Notes: generated from the letters alone by a model not told the origin. A stretch of DNA of 64,000 bases from Agapanthus africanus (GCA_030015575.1 CM057347.1:506419176-506483175); one strand, 5' to 3'; shown: positions 32,211 to 45,000, numbered from the stretch's first letter. Numbers and translations: made by a program.

Positions 32211-34472
32211 ACCCTTAGTATCTGCCGAGCCGTCGAACCCAAGCTCGAGCCGAGGCTAAACCCTTGGTGGTGGTGCTGCATTTCCGTACCGTGCCCGTAC
32301 GATCCGTTTCCATCATCGTCGTTGTCATGACCATCGATACGTTGTCAGGCAAGTTCAAATACTTGCTTACATGCTATATCATGTTTATTTTCGATCGCGT
32401 ACGAATTATGTCGAGAATTACTATTGCGATTTAATATTGAGGCGTATCTTAATCTTAGTACTAATGTTTGAGATATAATCCAGTCTAAAAGCTAGTGATG
32501 ACGTTATGAGAAAATTGTAGTATCAATAATGTTTATTGGTTGAAACAAACGAGCGTTTCGGTGGCAAATCAAATATTTATCATAGGTGCTCGATGCAAAG
32601 CCTAAGCTAAAAACCCTCTTAAAATGATGGAACTTAGGTGTAACGGATTACCTTAGTGATAATGAATATTGTGTAAAGAGTTGGCTCGAAAATACGGACC
32701 CTAACACCGTGAAATGTCATCCCCATTTAGATCCGTCAAATCTGAAACCTTCCGTACCTGAAATTTGTGAAAATCATAGTAAATTTTTTACACACCGGAA
32801 TATGGTGTTCGAGGGCTCGTATCGAAGACGACTCGACAAACTAGAACCACATATAATTTATATTTTGTTTCTATTTCATAGCGGTGACGGAAACTGTTCG
32901 GGAGTGCGGCTCTGGACTGCAGTCCAGAGCAGCACTGCTTGTCGATACTTGATTTGAAATGCTTATACATCTTTGTGTGAAAATGGTATTATGCGGAAAC
33001 TTATACCTTAGCGAATATTAATCTGTTAGCTAACTATTGGAAGTGATTTTATTCGTTTTTACCGTCGTTTTCTATTTTAATTATATTTTAAATCATCAGT
33101 ACATACTGCAGTCCCAAGCAGGGACAGAACGTATATCCCGACCTTAAATAATTCATAACTCCCAGAAAACAGTGGATATTATCAATCTGTCTGATGCGTT
33201 GGAAACCTAACTGATAAACCTAAATATTATCCAACTATAGTGTCACCTAATTTTGATCCCAACAGGGTGAAAACTATGTTACGAAATGGACTTTCAGTTC
33301 AGGAACTGAATTTCCAGCAGAGAACACTTAAAAAAAATGACCGTGGTTCGCGAACCCGAAACCCGTTCGAATTGAAACCAATTTCATTGAACTGCTGACC
33401 AAGTTTAATTTTCACCGCTTTTCTACCATTTTACTTAATTCTGAACGTACGATTTAATGCAATTTTTATAAGTTCATAAGACGCATAATGACTTGTATTG
33501 CATATGATTTGTTTAGCGGCATAATTCACATTTTTACCCGACTGTAATACCTTTAGCGCTAGTGAGCGTCCTTATTAATTCTCAGTGTATAATGCATTGT
33601 CGAACATAAATGGCATCGGTTTAATTCTGTCGAGTACGCCAGGAAAAATTAATGATTCGTGATAGTGAACCACACAGTGAGTAGTGAATAAAACAGTGTT
33701 ATTGGTGGGTATGTGTACACAACTAGTCAATACTTATAGAAAGTGAAACCTGGGGGAAAAGGGAAAATCGAAACGGAAATGAACTTGTAGAGGTTAGCGA
33801 TTTTAGAGGATGATCATTCGAACATCGACTCTTATATATATTAGGTTTGGACCTAGCGGTCCGGCTGACAGGGTTATGTCCCGGGCAACAGTGGGCCGTA
33901 GTCTCGGGTACGTACGAGACCCTCGTTAAACATGATCACTCATTTCCGCAACTCGATTTTAAAAGTGACTTAGAAACTGGTAGGGACACAGATCATACAT
34001 TGCATTGTTTATTGACATATCGATTATCTGCATTTATTGTCTCCACCGTTATTACTTTATTTTCTTACCTCAATGTTATTATCATAATATTGCTATTGCA
34101 TCGCCCTGACGACCTGAGTATGCATGCTCAGAGATTGGAGAGGATCCAGTTCAGGAGTTAGACCTGCCATTCGAGCTCGCAGAGATCTAGACGGTCGTGT
34201 CTTCAAGTGCTTTTACCACTTTCCATAAATCAACCTTGTATTCGCACTTGGTTAATTTTTTCTTTTTCTTTCGAACTATTGTAAACTGTGAACAATGAAA
34301 GTTGGTGCAATAAACTAGTGATGTGTTTCCTTTACTTCTGTACTATCTTTACTGATTACCATGTAATGCTAGAAGCCGAAGTGTGATTACGGCGGGATTG
34401 TTCCCTGACCGTCGGAGCATGGCTGGCCTAGTCGCCTCCCATATTCCGTATTTTGGGAAGTAGGGCGTGACA
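32211..34472 (+). other. Right part of the solo Tekay LTR, non-coding
   Basis: It continues the LTR interrupted at 22469. A GTCAGGCAAGTTC segment near 32345 corresponds to the leader splice-donor-like site of the related LTRs. Nothing else is recognisable until the LTR end at 34472. Confidence 0.65.
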
Positions 34473-35722
34473 ACGTGAAAACGACCTTTCTTCATGGTGG
34501 GTTGGAAGAGACGATCTTCATGAGGCAACCTGAAGGATTTATATAGCCCGATAAGAAGGATCGTGTATGTGAGCTCAGGCGGTCTTTATATGGGTTGAAA
34601 TAGTCTCCCAGGCAGTGGTATAAACACTTCGAATTTTTCATGATGAAGACCAATTACTCTCGATGCGAGTATGGCAGCCGCGTGTACTCGAAGCGGCTTA
34701 AGGATAAGTCATCAATATATCTACTCTTATATGTCGATGGCAAGTTGATCGCGGCTAAGAGTATGGCGGAAATAAAGGTGTTCAAAGTTTCATTGAGCGC
34801 AGAATTTGACATGAAGTATTTAGGTGAAGTAAAGAAAATTCTTAGGATGGAGATTATTCGAGACAGGGGGCTGGAAAGCTATGGCTATCCTAAGTCATAT
34901 ATATTGAGAAGGTGTTGGAAAGATTCAACATGAAGAACTCATGACAGGTAAGCACCCCTATCGCCGGTCATTTCAAGCCATCCTCCAAGGAGTGTCCAAA
35001 ATCAGCGGAGGAGAAGGAAAAGATATCTTGAGTACCATATGCAAGCGCAGTGGGATCACTAATGTACGCTATGGTATACACATGTCCAGACATATCCTAT
35101 GCGGTAAGTCTGGTTAGCCGGTACATGTCAAATCTAGGGAAGCTTCATTGGGAAGCTGTAAAGTGGATACTTCGGTATCTAAATGGATCTAAAGACCTCT
35201 GTTTATACTTTCACAAGTCAGAAGATAAATCGAGCAAGTTGCAAGGATGCATAGATATAGATTACGCTGGGGACTTGGATAAGAGAAGATCTCTTACAGG
35301 CTATGTATATACAATTGCAGAATCTCCAATCAGTCGGAAGTAGACACTTCAGGATATCGTGGTGCTCTCAACTACGGATGCAGAATATTTGGCGGTAGTA
35401 GAAGCATCTGAGAAGGCCTTGTGATTGAAGGGCCTAGTTGGCGGGTTTGGGTTCGATAAGGGGCTGGTTCCTTTATTTTTTGACAGTCAAAGCGCCATTC
35501 ATTTGGCGAAGAATCAGGTATACCACAGTTGAACTAAGCATATCGACATGCGGTATCACAAGATAAAGGAGTGGGCCGAAAAGGAGATCGATTTGATCAA
35601 AATCGATACTAAGGTGAATCCGGCGGACATGCTGACGAAGGTCATTCTTACAGAGAAGTTCAAGTCGTCCTTGGCTTCTATTCAAGTACTCAAATGTGAG
35701 GAAGGACGGCCTCGGTAGGAGG
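34473..35722 (+). pseudogene. Old copia RT/RNase H (right part), decayed
   Basis: Continues the fragment at 21390-21597. Recognisable pieces: VKTTFLHGGLEETIFMRQPE, RRSLYGLK, LLLYVDGKLIA (the YVDD site is changed to YVDG), MGSLMYAMVYTCPDISYAVS, SRYMSNLGKLHWEAVKWILR, a RNase H segment with DYAGDLDKRRSLTGYVYT, LSTTDAEYLAVVEA, FFDSQSAIHLAKN, and an end KVNPADMLTKV. Several stop codons (for example after EGFI, YGLK and ISRK) and frame shifts make it non-functional. A copia 3' LTR follows at about 35905. Confidence 0.85.
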
Positions 35723-35894
35723 GTCGCACCAGTTTCTCAGTTATGTTTAAAAACCGTGACAGCATCAGTTTCGCAGTTCTGAAGAAAGATTGTGCTAGCA
35801 GAGGAAACAGGGAGAACAATTAAAGCAACCCTAAAGAATACAAGATAAATAGCAACAAGTTTTTAAGGTGGTTATAAGGATATACAAGCCAAGG

Positions 35895-35904
35895 TGGAGA
35901 TTTT
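35895..35904 (+). promoter_or_regulatory. Polypurine tract of the old copia element
   Basis: AAGGTGGAGA, the usual copia tract, lies just before the LTR start TTTGTGAATGATATC. Confidence 0.6.
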
Positions 35905-36040
35905 TGTGAATGATATCTTGTATATCAAGACTGCGCTAAAATCCAGAGAAGGGCCAGACGTCTGGAGCAATGAGCTTCAGATGTCTGGCAATAAAGTCCA
36001 AGTTTCCAGAGTTTGTCTAGACGTCTGAAGCAATAAGCCA

Positions 36041-37589
36041 CAGACTGTTGAAGTCGAAAATTGCACCCCGGTTGGCCAAGTCAAAGTCAAAGTCCCAAGC
36101 CAAGAGGGCCCATGCCTAGGTCGAGTCCGAACATGAAGCGGCCGGCCCTCCCCCATGCCAAAATGAAATTATGTAATAAATAATTTTTATGTAATTTTTT
36201 ATGCATGAATGTAAACAAAATGGGCATAAAGCCAAATTTTTGTAAGCCCATGGCTTATGTGCAAAAAGAAATGGCACATGAGCCATGGGATAGGCAAAAT
36301 ACCATTTTGAAAAGCCCAGGGGCTATATGTAAATATGTAAGCCTGTATAAGGCAACATGATGATGAATAAAGCATAGACTTTTCGTTCCCCTCAAAATCT
36401 AGGGTTTGTGCCTCTTTCCCCTTTCTGAAGTTCTAAAACATTTTTCTTTCTTTTGAATTAAATCAAGAGTTTTACTCTTCCTTTTCCAAAACTAAATAGT
36501 TTTTCACCAAAAAAACCCACAAAGGGGAGCTTAGATCTCCCATCAGATCTCAAAAAGAAGAGATTTTTAAAATCTCACATCTCTTGATCTTCAAGATCCT
36601 GTCAACATTTTGGGGAAGAAGGAGGCCCATCTCCGAAAACCCCATTTTGGGGAAGACCCAGGGCTCCAAAGAAGACCCCTTTCATCAAATCCAAAACATC
36701 TTAGGAGTTCAACTCCACTCTAAATCCTCTTTTGGGATTTTAAATCCTATTTCTGGGACTAAAAGCCCCCATTTTCCTCGCCGGCGCCCGAGCGCCTAGC
36801 GCTCAAGCGCCCAGCGCCCACGTGTTATGCACGTGGTGCGCTAGCGCTTACGCGCACCGCGCCTAAGCGTGCACCGCCCACGTGTCAGGCACGTGGAGCG
36901 CACCGCGCTCAAGCGCGCAACGCCCACGTGTCGGACACGTGGTGCGCTAGCGCTTAAGCACACTGAGCTTGAGCGCACAGCACTCAAGCGCCCAGCACCC
37001 ACGTGTCAGACACGTGGTGCGCTAGCACTTGAGCGCACAGTGCTTGAGCGCCCAGCGCCCACGTGTCGGACACGTGGTGCGCTGGCGCTCAAGCGCACAG
37101 CGCTCAGGCGCACAACGCTCGCGTGCTGGGCACGTGAGGCGCTGACCCCACGCTTCCTTTGGGCGCTTTTCCCCTTACATACACACGTGCTCCACATTAA
37201 AAACACCTCCCCCGTTAGAAAAAAATCTCTAACGGGGCGCTGCCCCGCATCCCGCAAGAGGGCTGCTAGCTCCCTTGACCCCCAGCCCGCTATTCGGGTA
37301 GCGGGACCCCCGTAAAAAACTCTGCGGGACCCCCGATATATCCAAAACCCCTTTAAAACACGACACTACATATTGAGTTCGCATGACTTGTTTAGCCAGT
37401 TAATCGGAGGTTCTCTCGCTCCAAAGGCGAGGGGTAATTAACGGTAGCTTAGTCCGCGGCTGCCGGAGATTCAGATCCCCACAATCATTAAACCCCTGCC
37501 TACCCTAGGCAGGGGGAATCTGTAATGCGCCTGACAAGCGTGCGCGTATTCCTATCTCAATAGGGTGACGAAAAACACCCTACACAGAC
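36041..37589 (+). mobile_element. Solo Tat-type LTR with CAGAC target duplication
   Basis: The LTR proper is 36046-37584 (1539 bp), from TGTTGAAGTCGAAAATTGCA to AACACCCTACA, flanked by CAGAC at 36041-36045 and 37585-37589. It is the same family as the LTR at 17696-19157. No internal region remains, so it arose by LTR-LTR recombination. The 148-codon ORF read through the GC-rich repeats is an artefact. Confidence 0.9.
36815..37140 (+). promoter_or_regulatory. Array of paired G-boxes in the solo Tat LTR
   Basis: CACGTG occurs at 36819/36830, 36879/36890, 36925/36936, 37000/37011 and 37060/37071, plus 37131. Each pair sits 11 bp apart within CCCACGTGTC...CACGTGG(T/A)GCG. The spacers are palindromic GCGCTAGCGC/GCGCTCAAGCGC runs. 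Confidence 0.7.
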
Positions 37590-38245
37590 GTCTGGCCATG
37601 CTCTGGCCAGACGCGTTAAAAGACCACAGACGTCTGAGCCCATAAGTTCAGACATCAGGCAGAACACTACCTCTCTAGCAGAGCACACGCAGACATCTGT
37701 CGACGTCTGTTTATAGATAAACGCGAATTTCTAGTTCGAGATTTATCTCGAAAATACAGATTCTGGCGGCGGTTTTGTAAGTTTTGGGATCTTATTATAA
37801 TTCAGATTGTATGGGCTATATATATGATCTGAAGGTTAAAGTTTAAAGTGCTTGAGATCTTAATTATAAGGTTTAAGGGAGACGATTCTACGCCTCCATA
37901 AGGGATCAAGACGAAGGCCATTAAGAAGAGAATTTTGATCATAAGGTTTTAAAGGGAGACGACGGCTCCATAAGGGATCAAGATGATCGAAGGAGAACTT
38001 GTAGAGAGAGAGAGAGAGAGGAAGATCTCGTTGGAGATCATAATGAGAGAGTTTGTGTAATTCTTTTGTTAGATTTTTTTCTCTTCTTAAATTCTAATAA
38101 AGGTTCTTCTCGTTTCCTCCCAATAGTTTGTGTTATTTATTATTGCGGTTTGCTTCCAGTTTTTGTTATTCGTTTTAAAGGAATTTAGGTTTATAGATCC
38201 GTGAGGTATCTTCCGCCGTGCCCTCAATTCCCCAACAGGAGAGAG

Positions 38246-38594
38246 TATTAAAATATTATATTGTCTTGATATATATTATTTTATCATAACCTAATAATTT
38301 AAGCTTTTGGGTAAAGCGGTTCTTAACATGGAATCAGAGCACACTAGGTTCAATAGGTCCTAGGTTCAATAGGTCGTGGGTTCAAATCTTGTAATTCTCA
38401 AATAAAATTATATTTGTTTACTCCCATTTATCCACCTGTATTAACGAGAATTTCCGCTAGAGGTCTTTCTTTCTACATGGGCCGAAATTCAAAGACCCAC
38501 TTTAGGGGGAGCGTTAAAGAATTATGTTGAATTGATATACGTTGTTAATCCACGTCCCAACATCTTAAGCTTTTGGGTAAACTGGTTCTTAACA
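38246..38594 (+). mobile_element. TRIM retrotransposon with 83-bp terminal repeats
   Basis: Terminal direct repeats 38246-38328 and 38512-38594 are equal in length (83 bp) and share TTAAGCTTTTGGGTAAA and GGTTCTTAACA. A primer binding site TGGAATCAGAGC follows the first, and a polypurine tract TTTAGGGGGAG precedes the second. There is no ORF. The 5' TG of each repeat has decayed and I see no target duplication. Total about 350 bp, the size of TRIM/SMART elements. Confidence 0.8.
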
Positions 38595-39190
38595 CTTATT
38601 TAACATGTTACTTGAAATGTTTGATTGATGAAGACAAATATGCATTAAAATGAATATAATATGAATAAATAAATATGTAATAAATATGCTATAAATATTG
38701 CTAGCTCATATTTTGAAACAAAAAGATTTGAGGAAATGATATGTCAAAATGCTTTTAAAGACATAAATATAAAATAAGTAAAAATATATGGTTAAAATAA
38801 ACATTATTAACCGAAAAGTTTATTTAAAATTGATGGTATTCTTTTAATTCTGCAGATATTCGTATTAGTATTCGAATGCATATATCCATATCAATATCTA
38901 TATCCAGTATCCATATATGACTGGAAACAAAAATCACACGCGTATTCGTAAAATATGTGGATATCCAGAGTTGGATGAAACCTTACACATAGATCATGCA
39001 ACAAAACTTTCCTCTTTTTGTTGGTATGTATCCGGATCCGTATTCGTCACTTCGTATCTGAGTCGTGTCCGTATACGATTCTGCTAAATACGGGTGTGAG
39101 ATTTTGTTGAACCAGAACCAGAAACTCTGGGCTTTAGGCCTGTTGAATCGTTTAAATAAAATTATCCAGGCTTACCAAGGGCCGCCTCGT
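38595..39190. other. AT-rich intergenic DNA upstream of SWC5
   Basis: Contains imperfect ATATCCATAT and GTATTCG-type repeats near 38870-39075 that could be ends of a decayed DNA transposon. I see no gene. Confidence 0.4.
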
Positions 39191-39341
39191 CCTTTGTAAC
39201 CCCCAAAAATATCAACTTTTCCCCCTTTTTTTCCTGTCGTTTTACGCTTTCTTTTTCGATCTCCTGCTCCTCTTCCTACTCGAAATTTCTCCTAATTTTG
39301 GGGTCTCAAGCTGGCAATTTCCTCCCATTCGTGGGATTTAG

Positions 39342-39360
39342 AAACCCTAACCCTAACCCT
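39342..39360 (+). promoter_or_regulatory. Telo-box repeat in the SWC5 5' UTR/promoter
   Basis: AAACCCTAACCCTAACCCT, an extended telo-box. Such boxes are common near transcription starts of plant housekeeping genes. Confidence 0.55.
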
Positions 39361-39631
39361 TGTCCGCGAGTTTCTGCAAACCCTTTCGAGAAGTTAAAAG
39401 AGGTATTTTTTTGATTTTTTTTCTGAAATCGATGTGGGTTTGTATTGAAGATCTGCGAAAGTTTATCCTGATACCTGTGGTGATTTCGTAAATATTTTTT
39501 TTCAGGGATTTATTTGTGATTTGTGTGGGTTTTGATAACCAATTTGCTCTGATCCCGGCTTCAAAATTTCAGCTTGAGCTTTACGCATCATTCTTTGTTT
39601 CATTCAATAAATTGCAGAGGTTGATCCTAAA

Positions 39632-39715
39632 CCCCCCCCCCCCCCACACACACACACCAAACAAAAAAAAAGAAAAAAAAAAGAAAAAGAAAAAGGGAAA
39701 AAAAAGAGTTTAAAG
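39632..39715 (+). repeat. Poly-C / (CA)n / A-rich simple repeat in the 5' UTR intron
   Basis: A run of about 14 C, then ACACACACAC, then an A/G-rich tract. The ORF across it is not real. Confidence 0.85.
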
Positions 39716-39777
39716 TTTGTTGAAAGCCTGATCTAATTTAAAGCTTGATTTTGGATGCAGGAATAGAGAGCAAGAAG

Positions 39778-41994
39778 ATGGTGTTGATTACTTCAGAGAT
39801 GAGTGAGAACTGTGAGTTCCCTGGCCCTTTACTTTGTTCAAACTTATATTCATTAGTATGTGGATTTGGGAGTCAAGGATGCCATAAGTCCTAACTTAAT
39901 TTGGGTTGCCAAAATTATTCTTTTCCTTGTCATATTTGCTTAGATTTTGTCTTGAATGGGAAAATACTATAGCTTTGATTTGCTCATTTCTTCTAACTTA
40001 CTTTCAAATTTGTTTTGATTTTTCCTTTCTAGAAGTACAATTCTCATATATCTATAAACCCTCGACCCTATAAGCTCAATCAAGAGTCAAAACAATTCCA
40101 AACATGAGGGGAAATTGCGGGTTCTCTGGCTTTGGTCGTTGAATAGTCTGTGGAAAGGCACAATTAGTTGTTGAGCAATTCATGATTTTCTATTTGGTAC
40201 AAGATGCAGTGAATTTTAGGGGCTAAGAATAACTCATGTTTTAATCTTAATTAATGGTAAATTCAGACATCAGATTTACGTATTTGGGACAGCAACTAAC
40301 TATAGTACATTCAAGAATGTTCCCCCCCCTCCTTTTTAAACTTTACTGTGTGCTGACCTAGTTTATAGATCCTCAATCCATGGCATAGATTCGTTCTCTC
40401 TATTCTTGTTGTGATTTATTCCCAAATGGCGTTGAATTGGTCATTAACTTCAGGATGAAAAGTTAACATAATTTGATTTTAGTATATAATTTTGACTTCT
40501 TTGGCCAATGCAAGATTTTTCAGTTAATTTTGCTTCTTAGATCCCTCTATCGTTTATCGACTAAGAAAGGAATGAGGTCAGGAGGTTAGGGTCAAGACAG
40601 CCTTGATAGTGCTTAATGGGGAAACAAATGTCCTATCTAGCTGACCCAAAATTTTTTGAGAAAGGTTTTTTGTTGTTGTACGGATTGCATATCAAATAAG
40701 GTTGTAAAACACATATTCGATCACTATTCGTTCGGAAGGCGGGGAAAGTTTAATCAGGTTATTCGGCAATTAATCGGTTTATGCAGATTATGCGACCATG
40801 AATATTTTAATATAAATATTTTATATAAAAATTAAGAAAAATAGATAAGAAGAGTCCAAGACACCAAGATTTGCTAGAGATCGTGGAGATTGGTCGATGA
40901 GATGAAGATTGTGGTGGTCTCGGGTTCGATAAAAAAAAGATGAGATGGAGGTAACGCTGATTGGTTATAAGGTTGGGCCAATTAATTAGAAAGTTGGGCC
41001 GGATAGGTTTGGTGACGGGTTGTGGGATTTTAAACCATTTGAAAATTCAAATTTTAAACAAATAACTGATTAATCAACGAATTATACATCGTATAATCCG
41101 AGTAATACCCGAATAACCGGTTTGTTTGCATAATGGACCGAGTAATGGATTATCCAATCGTTTTGCTACCGAGTACGATTAATTGGCTGATTAATCGGCT
41201 GATTAATCGGTTTTTTTAACACTGATATCAAATTGAGTTTCACTTGTTAACTTGCTTCGCCTCCCCTTGAGAGAATCATTATCTTCAACATAAATAGTGT
41301 TACAGGGTAAAACGCTTAAAAACACCCTTTTGCATTCGCATCTCAATATTAACAGATCTATCAACCAAAATAAATGTAAATCACACCTTGCACGTATTTT
41401 AGCCAGTATGAAGATCATAACAACTGCCATGTATATGTTATGTGTCTATGTACAGTTTCTACTATGGCCTCCTAAGTAGCATGAATTTAGATGCTAGTAC
41501 ATGACACATTACAAGTCAGATTCATGATTTGTTAGTCAGATTCATGGATCTATGATTTTCATAATTCTTGGATACGATATATTGGCATACACTAGCGTTT
41601 TTTTGTGTAAGAAGTTGATCCTATGAGGCCGCACGTCATTTCTTATTTTGAGGCCAAATTTTCTAACACACAACATGTCATGCCGTGTTTTTTACCAATC
41701 CATATCGTTCACTTTGATATACATGTTTTAGATAGGTCTTGTATAAAATTTCACGAGATTTGAAAACCTTTAACACATTCATCAAGTGTATCAATAACTC
41801 ATCGGCTTTTCGGTGAATGAAAAATGTGATCGCTTAATGGCTGTGTTAGAGATCTTCAAATCTCATGAAATCTTGTATATGACATATCTAAAACATATAG
41901 AACGAAGTAAACGGTACAGTTCGGTGAAAAACATATTGGGTTGTGTTGGAAATCTCGGCCTCAAACTAAGGAATGAAGTCCGGCTTAGGATCGC

Positions 41995-42049
<55 letters not shown>

Positions 42050-45000
42050 AGCGCTATATTGCAAACCGGTTCGCGTTTTTTAAAAACTGGAACTCTCGAT
42101 CCATAACATATTTGAACGATCCGAACCGCTCAAGTTGATCACCCTACCCTCAAATGTGTGTATGAAAAATCAAATGATTTAAATACCTCTAACCAATATA
42201 TTAGATGGAGTTCATGTTGCTATATTGAAAGACGTTCATTTTGCACTCATTCGATATATGGGTTAGAGGTCTTTAAATATTTTGATTTTTCATACACATG
42301 TATTTGAGAGTAGGGTAATCAACTTGAATGGTTTGGATCGTTCAAATATGTCGTGGATCAAGAGTTTCCCCTTTTTAAAAACCGCGGACCTGTTTGTAAT
42401 AAATCACTCCCCTATATATATATAGAGAGAGAATAATGAAGAAAAGAGACCCTAGGAGGCATTTTCATTAGACGGCGTCAAAATTCTATGTCGGTTTTTT
42501 CAACAATTGGCACCCATCATCATTCTCTTTATCATGTAAGATGTGGATACACCAAATTTCATGTGATGCCACAACTTTTTCACCGTTGAATTAGCAGTGT
42601 AAAAAGTTCTATTGTCGGTAAACCATTAATTTTGCACCCACTAAATCAACGGTGAAAAAGTGATAGAATCACATTAAATTTGGTGTATACATGATAAAGA
42701 GATGATGGGTGCCGATCGTTGGAGGGTGTATTTTTTCGACGCCTTAGGAGGAAATTCCCTCCTATGGCACCTTTCCTCCATTATTCTAATATATGGGAAT
42801 AATGGAGGAAAAAAGTCTCTAGGAGACTTCTTTCGTAAGGTGTCGTCAAAAACTATACCCACCACCATTTTATTCGGCAATCGGCACTGGCCTTCTTGAT
42901 CTTTATCGGCAAATATGTTGATATACCAAATTTCATGTGATTCTAACACATTTTCATTGTTGATTTAGTGGGTGCAAAATTAACGGTTTGCCGACAATAG
43001 AACTTTTTACATTGCTAAGTCGACGGTGAAAAGATGTTGGAATCATATGAAATTTGGTTTAATCAAAACCGTCGAAAGCAAAGGATAGATCCAACGGTTA
43101 TTAAGGTTCGTGAATTTAAAAACACGAACCCGTAACGGATCCCTTATATATATATATAACAGTTTAGCAAATCAAAAGAGAAATACTACCGCTCTTAGTT
43201 TCGTATGATATGCGATACATATCATACCTAACGATGCAAATCGTAGGACTATATCGGAGGTAGTAAGTTATCCGGTGATACGAAGTTTGTATCATATGAA
43301 ACGAAAAGTATCGTATGATACGCCTATTACAGCGACACGCTATTCTATTTTTTGGAAGTTAGCAGGGTTTTTTTTTGGGGTTCAGACCCGCTAGGTTATA
43401 TTAATAACCAATATCTGTGCCCTAATTGCTCTCCCTCACGTTGATTTCTCAAAACCTTTCTCCCAAAGCCTTTGTCGATCCTTTCTCTCGAAGCCTTCGG
43501 TGACGATCTCTCGAAAAAAATCGATCCTTTCTCTTGAAGCCTTTGTCAATCAAGTCTTTGTCTCTTCCTCTCGAAGCTTTTGATCGATCAAGTCTTTGTC
43601 GAGCTAGATCGATTGGTTCTAACTTCTAACCAAGGCTTTTTTCTCAAAGTCTTTGATCTTCTTCTTTGCTTGGTTCTCTCAAAGGTAATTTCCTTTTCTT
43701 TACTCAAGTTGAGTTGCTGAGTTATGTAATTTCTTTAGGAAATATTTTTTGACAATATGTTTGCTGAATTTTAGATTTTTTTCTAGTATTGCTCCTAGAA
43801 TCGTTGCAAATTTCTGAATTTTCTTGCCCAAATTTTCTATTTTCTGCTGAGTATTGCTTTGAAGCTCTCTGTTCAGTGTAAATTTCCCGTTGTCATGGAT
43901 TTTTGAAATCTATGTTTAAAATGTGCTGTGGATTTTTTACTGTTAAATTTCTGCTGATTTTTTTAAAAACTATTTTAAATTGCTGCTGGTTCAGTGTAGA
44001 ATTTCTTTGATTATTGAAGTAGAATAGAACCAGCGAAGAAAGAAAAATAAGATTGGAAACTTAGTCACTGAAAGGCTAGAAATTCTAACTTAAAGCATTA
44101 GTACACTAGTAATTTATTGTTATATATCGTTGATGCTTGAAGGTTGAATCTTTAAACACAAAGTCATGTTGTATACCTCTATCATTTATATTAACTGTTG
44201 TCATGGTACTTGATTGTATGTTGTACCAATGGGAAAAAAGAATGCTATAAAGGATCTAACAAGGACTCATTGTGTGTCGGGAGAGATGATTCATGATTGG
44301 TTGCGATGGGAGACGATTGATTTTTCGTAGAATTTACTTTTGGTTTAATATGGATATTTTAAAAACTTGGTTGGGGTGTTGATGTTTAGGGCATTTGGAT
44401 AAATATTTTAGGCCCATTTGATGTTATTTTGATTATCAAATGCATGAGTTTGTATGATATATATGTGTTTTTGCGTGGTTTCAATTTTATAATTTTGCTT
44501 TAGCTTGTTGCTCTATGTTGCTATCTTGATCTATTTTTGTTATACGTAGTTCTATACGTAATTGTTTCATTATTGCAAAGTTAAACAAGGTGTCTTATGA
44601 TACATGATACGATACATAAGAATACGAAACACGATACATATCACGATTTACGATTTGACAACTTTAAAACATACAAACAATTTGATCGTCTTTATGCATA
44701 GAATGTTTGTGTTTTAGCCATTGATACATGTTACTCACATCTAGAATACGTTACGTATTTTAGAATTTGAAAATAAAAAGTTTCCATGACAATCCTTGAC
44801 AAATCGAAAGAATCCTATATGAATACGGGTCCCATATGGATATGTCTCCATGGAGATGAATACATGCAACATAAATGGCATCATTGCACTGTTCTTTATT
44901 CTGATGTTAGATTGTTGTCCTAAACAACCAATATCAATACTTTTGTATTCTGAGCCTAAACGAAATGCTGTTCAATTGTCAGAATCCTGTGCATGATATT

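Larger units (their letters stand above)
21598..34472 (+). mobile_element. Solo Tekay-type LTR (3.1 kb net), split by the Angela element
   Basis: Starts TGTAATAACCGG at 21598 and ends GTAGGGCGTGACA at 34472. It is flanked by the 5-bp target duplication ACGTG at 21593-21597 and 34473-34477. Removing the copia insertion (22470-32205 plus one TSD copy) leaves 3134 bp, the LTR length of this family, so it is a solo LTR. The left part (to 22469) has a TATA-like CTTTATATCC near 21878 and a CT-rich block. The right part (32211-34472) has no coding sequence. Confidence 0.85.
35905..38237 (+). mobile_element. 3' LTR of the old copia element, split by a solo LTR
   Basis: Begins about TGTGAATGATATCTTG and ends TTCCCCAACA at 38237. 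Without the 1544-bp insertion it is about 0.8 kb. It carries several copies of the palindrome CAGACGTCTG and relatives (35955-36045 and 37585-37715), a TATA-like TATATATATGATC near 37820, and a GAGAGA tract near 38000. Confidence 0.65.

Noticed and set aside
36815-37140. Regularly spaced repeats resembling a CRISPR array
   Set aside because: Spacers are themselves repetitive and palindromic, no cas genes exist, and the context is a plant LTR.
36869-37315. 148-codon ORF with repeated RTALKR motifs
   Set aside because: It is the translation of the paired G-box array in the solo LTR, with no homologous protein pattern.
41813-42106. 97-codon ORF ending in LSLSLYIYIYIY
   Set aside because: It runs through the (CT)n(TA)n repeat inside SWC5 intron 1 and has no family motif.
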